This document shows positions 43,215 through 51,774 of a DNA stretch of 64,000 bases, piece by piece. Under the pieces are notes generated by a model. It was not told the origin of the DNA. It saw only the letters and a list, made by a program, of their open reading frames with translations, and ran no database searches. Every line of letters begins with the position of its first letter. Within the stretch, counting starts at the first letter, position 1. Both the position numbers and the translations under genes were made by a program. This DNA comes from Alterisphingorhabdus sp038748365 (GTDB taxonomy: Bacteria > Pseudomonadota > Alphaproteobacteria > Sphingomonadales > Sphingomonadaceae): the NCBI GenBank assembly GCA_038748365.1, contig JBCDIZ010000007.1, forward strand, positions 98,900-162,899, read 5' to 3'.

Positions 43215-43531
43215 CTTGTAAGCTCCCCCTTTTTCATACACTATCGTAACAAATCAATTATGTATAGCAAGGTGGATTCTTTAGTTAAATTGCTAGATTC
43301 ATTGGCATTCTCCGCCAGCTTGGATAGCTTTAAACTGAGCCTGTTTGTGGATTTGGCCGCTGATAAACCATGCGTCAATTTAAGTGATCAAGCCCAAAAC
43401 AGGAATTGCATTACTAAGCATTGACCAATCTAACACATTAAGGTTTTTTGATAGCAGACCATTGATGTTTACGCAGAGTTCTATTTGCTTCAAGCCACTC
43501 AATGCAAGAAACTGAAAGACCTAACAATCTC
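43215..43531. other. AT-rich intergenic region between S9 peptidase and agmatine deiminase genes
   Basis: These 317 bases separate divergent genes and must carry both promoters. The region is AT-rich. A TTGACC at about 43421 could be a -35 element, but no matching -10 was found. No palindrome or coding frame stood out. Confidence 0.45.
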
Positions 43532-44515
43532 ATGCCCCACGCACTTCCCGCAGAATGGGAGCCGCATGAGCGGTTATGGATCGGCTTTCCGCATGATGCG
43601 GAAGAGTGGGCGGGTCATTTGGAAGCAGCACAGCGGGAGATTGCGGCATTTGCCAATGCTGTGGTTGGAAGCGGCGAGGCGGTTACCCTGATTTGCCGCG
43701 ATGCGAATAATCTAACGCTTGCCCAATCGCTTGTTGATCCGTTTGTTCAATGCCAGATTGCACATTATGGCGATATTTGGCTGCGCGATACCGGGCCGTT
43801 GGTTACATGCGCGCCAAATGGAAGCCGCCGCGCGCAGATATTTCGGTTTAATGGCTGGGGCGGGAAATATTGCATGGCGGGGGATGAAACCATCGGCGCT
43901 GATCTGGCTGAGATGGCAGGCCTGCCGATTGATAATCATGACTGGATATTGGAAGGCGGTGCGATTGATGTGGATGGGCAAGGTTTAGGCGTCACAACCG
44001 AACAATGCCTGCTCAATCCCAATCGCAATCCGCACCTCAGCCGTGAAGATATTGAAACAAGATTGCGCGATGCGCTCGGTATTGAAAGGCTGCTCTGGCT
44101 GGGCGAGGGGTTGATCAACGATCATACCGATGGCCATGTCGATAATCTCGCCCGCTTTGTTGCACCCGGTGTTCTGGTCCTGCCCGAGCCATCTGGTGAT
44201 GATGACACCAATGCCGCGATTTATGCCGATGCCCAGAAACGCGCTGCGGCCTTTGGAGTTGAGATTATCACTCTGCCCTCGCCCGGTCGCATCGAAATAC
44301 AGGGCGTTGTGCAACCGGCGTCGCATATGAACTTCGTCATTGGCAACAATGCTGTTTTTCTTCCTATGTATGGCTCAGACTATGATGACCTTAGCATCGC
44401 AGCTTTGGGCAATATCTGGCCGGACAAAACAATTATCCCCCTGCCTGCCTCTGCGATATTAAGCGGTGGCGGTAGCCTGCATTGCGCCAGCCAACCGCTT
44501 TTCAGTGCTCGGTGA
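43532..44515 (+). CDS. aguA: Agmatine deiminase
   Basis: The protein, about 327 residues, hydrolyses agmatine to N-carbamoylputrescine. It begins in the family manner with LPAEWEPHERLWIGFPH. Active-site elements are DIWLRDTGPLV, LEGGAIDVDG, NDHTDGHVDNLARF and the nucleophilic Cys in GGGSLHCASQPL near the end. I prefer ATG 43532 because homologues start there, although its ribosome site (GAAAGACC) is weak; ATG 43502 is possible. The next pathway step, aguB, is at 48000 on the same strand. Confidence 0.93.
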   Translation: MPHALPAEWEPHERLWIGFPHDAEEWAGHLEAAQREIAAFANAVVGSGEAVTLICRDANNLTLAQSLVDPFVQCQIAHYGDIWLRDTGPLVTCAPNGSRRAQIFRFNGWGGKYCMAGDETIGADLAEMAGLPIDNHDWILEGGAIDVDGQGLGVTTEQCLLNPNRNPHLSREDIETRLRDALGIERLLWLGEGLINDHTDGHVDNLARFVAPGVLVLPEPSGDDDTNAAIYADAQKRAAAFGVEIITLPSPGRIEIQGVVQPASHMNFVIGNNAVFLPMYGSDYDDLSIAALGNIWPDKTIIPLPASAILSGGGSLHCASQPLFSAR

Positions 44516-44592
44516 GACAAGCGCAAAACAATCCTGACATTGACCGCAAAACCTTCTAATCACGATTGTGCTGAATTGCGGTGGAGAATGTA

Positions 44593-46128
44593 ATGAAGCA
44601 GGACTTTCTTAATCTTATCAATGATCTGGATGCATTGAGCACTCTCAGTACATTGACATCAATCTTTGTTTTTATCATCGGCCTAGCGCTGGCAGCGGTC
44701 GTCATCATGTTTGTCATCGACATCACTCAGACCAAAGATGCGGTGCGGCGCAACTATCCGGTTATTGGTCGCTTTCGCTATCTCTTCAGTTCTTTGGGCG
44801 AGTTCTTCCGGCAATATTTCTTCGCCATGGATCGCGAGGAACTGCCGTTCAACCGGGCAGAGCGCGAATGGGTTGGTCGCGCCGCCAAGGGAGAGGGTAA
44901 TACCGTTGCTTTCGGCTCAACCAAGAACCTTAACCCGCCGGGAACAGCGATCTTTGTCAACTGCCCCTTCCCGGTGCTGGACCAGGACAGCGCCAAGACA
45001 CAGCCACTGCGGATTGGCCCCTATTGCGGCATTCCCTATGACGCTCCGTCTTTCTTCAATATCTCGGCGATGAGCTTTGGTGCATTGTCCGTGCCCGCCG
45101 TCCGGGCACTCAGCCATGGTGCGAAAATGGCGGGGTGTTGGCTTAACACTGGTGAAGGCGCGATCTCGCCTTATCATCTTGAAGGCGGCTGTGATCTGGT
45201 GTTCCAGATCGGCACCGCCAAATATGGCGTGCGCAATGATGATGGCTCAATCAATGATGAGAAGCTGCGCAAGGTCGCCGCGCATGAGCAGGTGCGGATG
45301 TTCGAGATCAAGCTGAGCCAAGGTGCGAAGCCTGGCAAGGGCGGCATATTGCCCGGCGCCAAAGTCACTGAAGTGATTGCAGAAACGCGCGGCATTCCGG
45401 TCGGCGAGGCCTCCATCTCACCCAATCGCCATCCGGAGATTAACTCGATTGATGACCTACTCGATTTCATCAGCCATGTCCGTGATGTCACTGGCAAGCC
45501 GGTGGGCATAAAAGCGGTGCTCGGCGCCTATGGTTGGGTCGAAGAGCTATGCGAGGCCATTCATGAACGCGGTATAGAAAGCGCGCCCGATTTCTTCACC
45601 CTCGACAGCGGCGATGGTGGCACGGGTGCGGCACCCATGCCGCTGATCGACAATGTCGGCCTGCTGCTGAAGGAAAGCCTGCCGATGCTGTCCGATATCT
45701 TTCACCGCTATGGCTTGCGCGATCGCATCCGTATCATTGCATCGGGCAAGATGATCACGCCGGCAGGTGTTGCACTGGCAATCGCGGCAGGTGCGGATTT
45801 CATCAACACTGCGCGCGGCTTCATGTTCTCGCTTGGCTGTATCCAGGCGCTGAAATGCAACAAGAATACCTGTCCCACCGGCATCACCACCCATAATCCG
45901 CGATTGCAGCGTGGTCTCAACCCGGAGGACAAAAAGGCCAAGGTGGCAAGCTATCATCACAATTTGGTACACGAGGTTGAGGTGATCGCGCATAGCTGCG
46001 GCGTTGGCGAACCGCGCAGGCTGCGCCGCATGCATGTGCGGGTGGTACAGGACGACGGCAAATCCAAGCCGATGGACGAGCTTTATCCGCGCCCGGAACC
46101 AATGCCGCAATATGCAAATGTCAATTGA
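44593..46128 (+). CDS. Membrane-anchored FMN-binding glutamate synthase-like protein
   Basis: The protein, about 511 residues, has an N-terminal membrane helix (FVFIIGLALAAVVIMFVID) and then a glutamate-synthase FMN domain with MSFGALSVPAVRALSHGA, GAISPYH, KLSQGAKPGKGGILPG and FTLDSGDGGTGAAPMP. The 3Fe-4S ligands appear as C-x5-C-x4-C in GCIQALKCNKNTCPTG. It lacks the amidotransferase domain, as do archaeal-type GltB relatives, so the amino donor and product are uncertain. I start at ATG 44593, with GGAG upstream, over GTG 44581. Confidence 0.9.
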   Translation: MKQDFLNLINDLDALSTLSTLTSIFVFIIGLALAAVVIMFVIDITQTKDAVRRNYPVIGRFRYLFSSLGEFFRQYFFAMDREELPFNRAEREWVGRAAKGEGNTVAFGSTKNLNPPGTAIFVNCPFPVLDQDSAKTQPLRIGPYCGIPYDAPSFFNISAMSFGALSVPAVRALSHGAKMAGCWLNTGEGAISPYHLEGGCDLVFQIGTAKYGVRNDDGSINDEKLRKVAAHEQVRMFEIKLSQGAKPGKGGILPGAKVTEVIAETRGIPVGEASISPNRHPEINSIDDLLDFISHVRDVTGKPVGIKAVLGAYGWVEELCEAIHERGIESAPDFFTLDSGDGGTGAAPMPLIDNVGLLLKESLPMLSDIFHRYGLRDRIRIIASGKMITPAGVALAIAAGADFINTARGFMFSLGCIQALKCNKNTCPTGITTHNPRLQRGLNPEDKKAKVASYHHNLVHEVEVIAHSCGVGEPRRLRRMHVRVVQDDGKSKPMDELYPRPEPMPQYANVN

Positions 46129-46201
46129 GCCGGAGGCGCTAACGCCATATAGAGCAAGCAACAACGCTGTGACATAATATCCATGAAGAGAGGATGATTT
46201 C

Positions 46202-47050
46202 ATGAAAGCTCTGCTTGCTCTGCCTCTGGCTTTTGCGCCCTTGGCAATGATAGGCGTAACTGCACCACTTTCTGCCCAACAGGCGGCCACCAGTAATGCG
46301 GCGCTTGATACTGCTATGGCGGCACCTGTGCGGGACAAGGACCGGGCGCGCGATCAATATCGCCATCCGGTTGAAACGCTGGCTTTCTTTCAGGTGACAC
46401 CGGAGCAAACGGTGGTGGAATATGCGCCGGGCGGTGGCTGGTATACCCGGCTGCTTGCGCCCTATATCGGCCAGTCAGGGCGCTATATCGCCATCAATGC
46501 TGATACCGAAGGCCGCAGCTTCCGCAATCGCGCCAGCGAGGCGCGCGCCAAAGGCTGGACCGAGAACTTCCCGGAGAGAGTCGCGGAATGGACCGGAATG
46601 GAAGCCGAAAAAGTCCTCGCCTTTGAAAGCGATGAAGTGCCCGAAGACATTGCCGGTACCATTGATCGGGTATTGATCTTCCGTTCGATTCACGGCCTGC
46701 TCAACGGCAATCGCGCCGACAGCGAATTGCGCGCCATTCATGCGATGTTGAGCGATGATGGCATGGTCGGCGTGGTGCAACACCGCGCCAAAGCCGATGC
46801 GCCGCATGCGGTATCCAGCGGTCCACGTGGTTATGTGAAGCAGGATTATGTCGTAAAGCTGTTTGAACTGAATGGCTTTGAACTGGTCGACAGCTCCGAG
46901 ATCAATGCCAACCCCAAGGACCCGGCCAATTGGGAAGGCGGCGTCTGGACCCTGCCTCCGATATTGCGTTTTGGTGATGAAGATCGCGAGCGCTATCTTG
47001 CCATTGGCGAATCCGACCGCATGACGCTATTGTTCCGCAAGACGAAATAA
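46202..47050 (+). CDS. Exported methyltransferase-like protein, tandem copy 1
   Basis: The 282-residue product has a cleavable signal peptide (LALPLAFAPLAMIGVTAPLSAQ) followed by DRARDQYRHPVETLAFF and a class I SAM-methyltransferase motif I, VVEYAPGGGWYTRLLAPY. GLLNGNRADSELRAIHAML and VGVVQHRAKADAPH follow. It should be exported to the periplasm, where SAM is not known to be available. It may bind another ligand or act before export. A paralogue lies 50 bases downstream. Confidence 0.87.
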   Translation: MKALLALPLAFAPLAMIGVTAPLSAQQAATSNAALDTAMAAPVRDKDRARDQYRHPVETLAFFQVTPEQTVVEYAPGGGWYTRLLAPYIGQSGRYIAINADTEGRSFRNRASEARAKGWTENFPERVAEWTGMEAEKVLAFESDEVPEDIAGTIDRVLIFRSIHGLLNGNRADSELRAIHAMLSDDGMVGVVQHRAKADAPHAVSSGPRGYVKQDYVVKLFELNGFELVDSSEINANPKDPANWEGGVWTLPPILRFGDEDRERYLAIGESDRMTLLFRKTK

Positions 47051-47100
47051 GCTTATGGGTCATAACCCTGATTTCTTCCCCACAATATAAGGATATGATG

Positions 47101-47988
47101 ATGCTGAAACCAATTGCCTTTATGGCGCTGCCGCTGCTTGCTCTTGCCGCTTGTGAGCAGGTTGAAGTTGGTAGTGATGATACTGAAACCACCACCGAAG
47201 CCACAGAAAATACGGCGCTGGATACCGTTCTTGCCGCTGATCTGCGCGCCGATGACAAAGCGCGCGATGAGTATCGCAACCCGGCTGAAACGCTGGCCTT
47301 CTTTCAGGTTGATGCCGATGACACAGTGATTGAATATGCCCCTGGCGGTGGCTGGTATACCCGCATTCTCGCGCCCTATGTGGCGGAAAATGGCGGCTAT
47401 GTCGCGGTTGGCTTCACGCCTGAAACGGTTGAGCCATTAAGCGCGGAATTTGCCGAGAATGTCCGCAAAGGCGCAGAAACCTTCTCTGAAACGCAGAGCG
47501 AGAGCTTGGGCATTGATGCCGAAAAACTGCCTTTCCACTATGGCAATGCTATCCCTGCTGATCTCAATGGTCAGGTCGACCGGGTGCTGATCTTCCGCAT
47601 GATGCACAATCTCATGCGCTGGGGTATCGCTGATGATGAAATCGAAGCGCTGAAAGCCACGCTTAAGCCTGATGGCATGGTCGGCATCGTCCAGCACCGT
47701 GCCAAGGCGGACGCACCGGCGGAATATGTTGATGGCAGCAAAGGCTATCTCAAACAGGCCGATCTGGTGGCATTTATGGAGAAGCATGGGTTTATGCTGG
47801 CCGCCGAATCTGAGGTCAACGCCAACCCCAATGATACCGCCGATTATGAAAAAGGCGTCTGGACCCTGCCGCCAAGCTATGCCGAGGGCGAAGAGTCCAA
47901 GGAAAAATTTGATGCCATTGGTGAGTCTGATCGCATGACGCTGTTGTTCAAGCTGGCTGATGCTGGTGAGGCTGATGCAGAAGGCTGA
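47101..47988 (+). CDS. Exported methyltransferase-like lipoprotein, tandem copy 2
   Basis: The product is about 295 residues, with a lipoprotein signal (lipobox LAAC, residues about 15-18 after the start). The mature part matches the upstream gene closely (KARDEYRNPAETLAFFQV, VIEYAPGGGWYTRILAPY, MVGIVQHRAKADAPAEY, FDAIGESDRMTLLF). One copy is thus soluble-exported and the other lipid-anchored. Three in-frame ATGs occur (47095, 47098, 47101); AAGGA is best spaced for 47101. aguB starts 11 bases after its stop. Confidence 0.87.
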   Translation: MLKPIAFMALPLLALAACEQVEVGSDDTETTTEATENTALDTVLAADLRADDKARDEYRNPAETLAFFQVDADDTVIEYAPGGGWYTRILAPYVAENGGYVAVGFTPETVEPLSAEFAENVRKGAETFSETQSESLGIDAEKLPFHYGNAIPADLNGQVDRVLIFRMMHNLMRWGIADDEIEALKATLKPDGMVGIVQHRAKADAPAEYVDGSKGYLKQADLVAFMEKHGFMLAAESEVNANPNDTADYEKGVWTLPPSYAEGEESKEKFDAIGESDRMTLLFKLADAGEADAEG

Positions 47989-47999
47989 TCGCTGAAGCC

Positions 48000-48863
48000 A
48001 TGGAGGCCATCACCATAGCCGCGATGCAGCTACCGCTGGCCGGCGGCGAGGTACAGAATATCGCGACCGTCAGTGATATGGTGGTGGCCGCCGCCGACAA
48101 GGGCGCTGAAATCATCCTGCCGCCCGAATTGTTCAGCGGCACCTATTTCTGCACCATTGAAGATGAGGCGCTGTTCGCCCTCGCCCGTCCGGTGACCGAG
48201 CATCCCTCGGTCAAGGCGATGCAAAAGCTGGCGAAAGACAAAAAGGTCGCGATCCCGACCAGCTTTTTTGAGCGCGATGGCCAGCACCATTATAACTCGC
48301 TGGCGATGATCGGCCCTGATGGCGAGATTATGGGCGTGTATCGCAAAAGCCATATCCCCGACGGCCCGGGCTATGAGGAAAAATTCTATTTCCGCCCCGG
48401 CAATACCGGCTTCAAAGTTTGGGACGTGTTCGGTGCCAAAATCGGCGTCGGCATCTGCTGGGACCAATGGTATCCCGAAGCGGCACGCGCCATGGCACTG
48501 ATGGGCGCGGAACTGCTGTTCTACCCCACCGCCATTGGTTCAGAGCCCCATGATGCGGCGCTCAATACCGCCGATATGTGGCAGCGGGTGATGCAGGGAC
48601 ATGCGGCCGCCAATGCCATGCCAGTGATCGCCAGCAACCGCATCGGCAGCGAGACTGACGCCAGCGGCAGCAGCCAGAGCTATTATGGCCACAGCTTCAT
48701 CACCAATGAAAAAGGCGACACAATCGCCGAATATGGCGCGGATGAGGAAGGCATATTGGTGGCCAGCATCGACCTCAAAGCCGCCGGCCTGTTCCGCGCT
48801 GGCATGGGCTTTTTCCGCGACCGCCGGCCCGAACTATATGGCCGGTTGGTGGAGGATGTCTAA
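48000..48863 (+). CDS. aguB: N-carbamoylputrescine amidase
   Basis: The 287-residue carbon-nitrogen hydrolase has the nitrilase-fold triad: Glu in ILPPELFSGTYF, Lys in MGVYRKSHIPDGP and Cys in GVGICWDQWYPEAAR. FYPTAIGSEPHD and the C-terminal GMGFFRDRRPELYG are typical of AguB. It converts N-carbamoylputrescine to putrescine, ammonia and CO2, completing the pathway begun by AguA at 43532. It lies 11 bases after the lipoprotein gene and is probably co-transcribed with it. Confidence 0.95.
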   Translation: MEAITIAAMQLPLAGGEVQNIATVSDMVVAAADKGAEIILPPELFSGTYFCTIEDEALFALARPVTEHPSVKAMQKLAKDKKVAIPTSFFERDGQHHYNSLAMIGPDGEIMGVYRKSHIPDGPGYEEKFYFRPGNTGFKVWDVFGAKIGVGICWDQWYPEAARAMALMGAELLFYPTAIGSEPHDAALNTADMWQRVMQGHAAANAMPVIASNRIGSETDASGSSQSYYGHSFITNEKGDTIAEYGADEEGILVASIDLKAAGLFRAGMGFFRDRRPELYGRLVEDV

Positions 48864-48878
48864 GACAGCCAATGCGCC

Positions 48879-49349
48879 CTAACCCGGCTTGGCAATCATC
48901 AGATACATCGCGATCATCAGCGGCACAAAGCTGATCAGGCCCCAGGTGATCCAGATGTGCGAGAGGCGGCGATATTCGGGAGTGAGCGAGTGCTCACCCG
49001 CAAATTTCTTCGCCAACCGCGCCTGTTTGATCTGCACCGGCACCAATATGCCGAGCCAAATCACCCCGGCGGCGATGAACATCAACTGGCTCCATAACAG
49101 CCAGGCCGGTTCGATCAGGCCATAGCCCGCTTCCCAGATCATGCCATAGCCGCCAACCATGGTGAGAATGATGCCGGGGATTGTAAGGCCGAAATCGGTA
49201 CCAGTCACCATGGCCTGCCCAAAGGCGATAATGCGCCAGTCCTTCGAGCGATCAGCAAATACCTTCCACACCGCAGTGACGGTGACATTCCCAAGCAGCA
49301 AGACCACGCCGAAAATATGCAGATATTTAAAGATATAATAGCTTGTCAT
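48879..49349 (-). CDS. DUF2269 membrane protein
   Basis: The 156-residue integral membrane protein has four helices and the DUF2269 pattern: KYLHIFGVVLLLGNVTVTAVW at the start (the longest run shown in parts), TGTDFGLTIPGIILTMVGG, and a final FVPLMIAMYLMIAKPG. A conserved His in the first helix may bind haem, but this is not established. It overlaps the epimerase gene by four bases and ends the operon that begins with scoA. Confidence 0.86.
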   Translation of the reverse strand: MTSYYIFKYLHIFGVVLLLGNVTVTAVWKVFADRSKDWRIIAFGQAMVTGTDFGLTIPGIILTMVGGYGMIWEAGYGLIEPAWLLWSQLMFIAAGVIWLGILVPVQIKQARLAKKFAGEHSLTPEYRRLSHIWITWGLISFVPLMIAMYLMIAKPG

Positions 49350-50323
49350 GAGGCCGATGCCGCGCCGTGCTCCTTGGGCGAAACATAGCTGGCATCATGG
49401 GCAAAGGGCAATGGCGTATCATCGCGCAACGCCGACAGTATCGCGGCGAAATCCGTCTCCGGCTGCCAGCCCAGCATCGCCTGCGCCTTGGCAGGATCAT
49501 AGACCCGGTCGATATAATCCGGCAGTTGCCAGCCGCGCGCAGCATAAAGCGCTGCCGCATCGGGAAAATAGCGCGCGATCACCGCTGATGCATCGTCTAT
49601 AAGCTCCACCGCGTCTTCCGGCTTAAAAGGCGGCGGTGCGGAGAGAAGAAAGGTCTCACAACCCAGACCCGGCGTCTTGTCCAACGTCTGCAGATGCGCC
49701 ATCGCTGCGTCTTGCACGGTCAATCGGCGATTGAGAAACTCATTCGCCTTAAGATTAGGGCCGGAAAGATCGCGATGGGTGTCATCCTCTTCGGGGAAGA
49801 AACGGCCGGTGCGCAATATCGCAATATTGATACCGTGCAGATCATGATAGAGGCGGCACAGATGCTCGGCGGCGAGTTTGGTCACACCATAGATATTGCG
49901 CGGCTTTAGTGGCCCGAAATCCTCATTGAGCCAGAACGCTTCTGTTGCGCCGCCCGCCTTGCCCGCGCGGACATCGGCGCGGATCATCAGCGATGTGGTG
50001 GAGGTGAAGATAAAACGGTCATGCCCCGCCGCCACTGCTGCCTCCAAAAGGTTCAAAGTGCCGCTGACATTGACATCCACAAAGGCCTGCGCCGGATAGC
50101 GCACAATATCTGGCTTATGCAGCGCCCCGCCATGGATCACCGCCTGTATCCCATGATCGGCAAAGGCGTGATCAATAGCAGCGCGATCCGCCACCGAGGC
50201 GATAATTTGTGTATGCTCACCCGGCGCAACGTCGAGACCAATTACGGTATGCCCATGCTGCGCCAGCAACGGTGCCAGATACCGCCCCAGCCAGCCCGAT
50301 GATCCGGTGAGCAATATCTGCAT
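49346..50323 (-). CDS. NAD-dependent epimerase/dehydratase (extended SDR)
   Basis: The 325-residue protein has the extended-SDR cofactor motif LLTGSSGWLGRYLAPLL, the catalytic FTSTTSLM (Thr/Ser) and the Tyr-Lys pair in NIYGVTKLAAEHL. It would act on a nucleotide sugar or similar substrate, but no sugar gene cluster is nearby. It starts five bases after the GST gene and overlaps the DUF2269 gene by four bases. Confidence 0.9.
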   Translation of the reverse strand: MQILLTGSSGWLGRYLAPLLAQHGHTVIGLDVAPGEHTQIIASVADRAAIDHAFADHGIQAVIHGGALHKPDIVRYPAQAFVDVNVSGTLNLLEAAVAAGHDRFIFTSTTSLMIRADVRAGKAGGATEAFWLNEDFGPLKPRNIYGVTKLAAEHLCRLYHDLHGINIAILRTGRFFPEEDDTHRDLSGPNLKANEFLNRRLTVQDAAMAHLQTLDKTPGLGCETFLLSAPPPFKPEDAVELIDDASAVIARYFPDAAALYAARGWQLPDYIDRVYDPAKAQAMLGWQPETDFAAILSALRDDTPLPFAHDASYVSPKEHGAASAS

Positions 50324-50328
50324 GACCG

Positions 50329-51021
50329 TTATCCTGCGGCCCTGTGATCGGAAATGATATCGGCGACGCTGGTGATATCGGCTTCATGGCTGGGCTCTCG
50401 TTCGGTTTCCGCCAAAGCGGCTGCTTCCCATATCTGCATCGCCGAATGCGCCAGCACATGCTCGATCCACGCCGCACCGGCCACACCCATATCAAGACCA
50501 AAGGTCCGCGCGCGATAGGCCACCGGGGCATAAAAGGCATCGACCGCAGTAAAGCTGTCACCCACCAGCCATGGTCCGCCAAAACGCTCCTGCCCTTCGG
50601 CCCAAAGCTCGGCAATGCGGGCGATATCACGCGCCAATCGTGCTGGTGGGTCTTTCAGCTTTGCCCGCACACCAACATTCATCGGACAGATGGCACGTAA
50701 CGTGCCAAAGCCGCTGTGCATTTCCGCCGCGGCACACCGCGCCCAGGCGCGTGCCCGGCCATCTTCCGGCCATATGCCATTATGCCGCTCTGCCAGATAT
50801 TCCGCTATGGCCAGAGAGTCCCAGATGACATCGTCGCCATCATGCAAACACGGCACCATGCCATTGGGCGCGAAAGCACGAAATTCATCAAAATGGTCAT
50901 CCCCGGTGAAAAAGACCGGCTTTTCCTCAAAGGCGATCCCGGCCGCCTTCATCAATATCCATGGTCGCAGCGACCAACTGGAATAATTCTTATTGCCGAT
51001 AACCAATATATAGTCTGACAT
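50329..51021 (-). CDS. Glutathione S-transferase family protein
   Basis: The 230-residue protein has an N-terminal thioredoxin-like domain (YILVIGNKNYSSWSLRPWIL, with the Ser-rich active site; PNGMVPCLHDG; DSLAIAEYLAER) and a C-terminal helical domain containing LVGDSFTAVDAFYAPVAYR. It conjugates or binds glutathione. It is the gene after a possible 28-residue reading frame, and five bases before the epimerase. Confidence 0.93.
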   Translation of the reverse strand: MSDYILVIGNKNYSSWSLRPWILMKAAGIAFEEKPVFFTGDDHFDEFRAFAPNGMVPCLHDGDDVIWDSLAIAEYLAERHNGIWPEDGRARAWARCAAAEMHSGFGTLRAICPMNVGVRAKLKDPPARLARDIARIAELWAEGQERFGGPWLVGDSFTAVDAFYAPVAYRARTFGLDMGVAGAAWIEHVLAHSAMQIWEAAALAETEREPSHEADITSVADIISDHRAAG

Positions 51022-51108
51022 TTAGCGCTTATACTTCCCGTCCCATAATAGCCATAGAGTAAGCATCATACCTAGCAGTGAGCCGATATGGCCCGCTCCT
51101 ATATCCAT
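51022..51108 (-). CDS. Possible 28-residue membrane microprotein between scoB and the GST gene
   Basis: The frame encodes 28 residues with a hydrophobic core (GSLLGMMLTLWLLW) and a basic end (DGKYKR). It starts nine bases after the scoB stop, and its TAA directly abuts the GST ATG. The tight packing inside an operon supports a real gene, but the ribosome site is weak (GAGCGGT) and I know of no family. It could equally be an untranslated linker. Confidence 0.42.
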   Translation of the reverse strand: MDIGAGHIGSLLGMMLTLWLLWDGKYKR

Positions 51109-51117
51109 CGATACCGC

Positions 51118-51774
51118 TCAAACCGCCACCTCATATGCCGCGGTGGTCTTGTCGGCCACTTCTTCCACCGTCACGCCTGGTGCCAGTTCGATAAGCCGGA
51201 AGGCGCTATCATGGTCGGTTCGGTGGAACACGCCGAGATTGGTGATAATCATATCGACGACATTCTGGCCCGTAAGCGGCAAGGTGCATTCGGGGATAAA
51301 TTTGGCGCTGCCATTTTTGGCATTGTGGTCCATCACCACGATGATCTTTTTGACACCCGCAACCAGATCCATCGCGCCGCCCATGCCCTTGATCATCTTG
51401 CCAGGGATCATCCAGTTGGCGATGTCTCCATTTTCCGCAACTTCCATCGCGCCCAATACGGTCAAATCAATATGCCCACCGCGGATCATGGCGAAGCTGT
51501 CGGATGAGCTGAAATAGACCGATTGCGGCAGCTCACTGATCGTTTGCTTACCGGCATTGATCAGGTCCGGGTCGACCTCATCCTCGGTCGGGAACGGACC
51601 TATGCCGAGCATGCCATTTTCCGACTGCAGCGTGACCTCTACCCCGTCGGGAATATGGTTGGCGACCAAAGTCGGGATTCCGATGCCGAGATTAACATAA
51701 TAGCCATCCTCCAACTCCTGCGCGGCGCGTGCCGCCATCTGGTTGCGATCCCAACCGGTTGTTTCCTGGGGCAT
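51118..51774 (-). CDS. scoB: 3-oxoacid CoA-transferase subunit B
   Basis: The 218-residue B subunit has GYYVNLGIGIPTLVANHIP, the active-site Glu in LQSENGMLGIGPFP and GHIDLTVLGAMEVAENGDI. With the A subunit it moves CoA from succinyl-CoA to acetoacetate. Unusually, scoA is not next to it but two genes upstream. Its start overlaps the stop of the lipoprotein gene by one base (TAATG). Confidence 0.95.
   Translation of the reverse strand: MPQETTGWDRNQMAARAAQELEDGYYVNLGIGIPTLVANHIPDGVEVTLQSENGMLGIGPFPTEDEVDPDLINAGKQTISELPQSVYFSSSDSFAMIRGGHIDLTVLGAMEVAENGDIANWMIPGKMIKGMGGAMDLVAGVKKIIVVMDHNAKNGSAKFIPECTLPLTGQNVVDMIITNLGVFHRTDHDSAFRLIELAPGVTVEEVADKTTAAYEVAV

Noticed and set aside
45547..46338. 263-codon minus-strand frame
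   Set aside because: It is antisense to the well-supported glutamate-synthase-like gene and reflects its codon bias.
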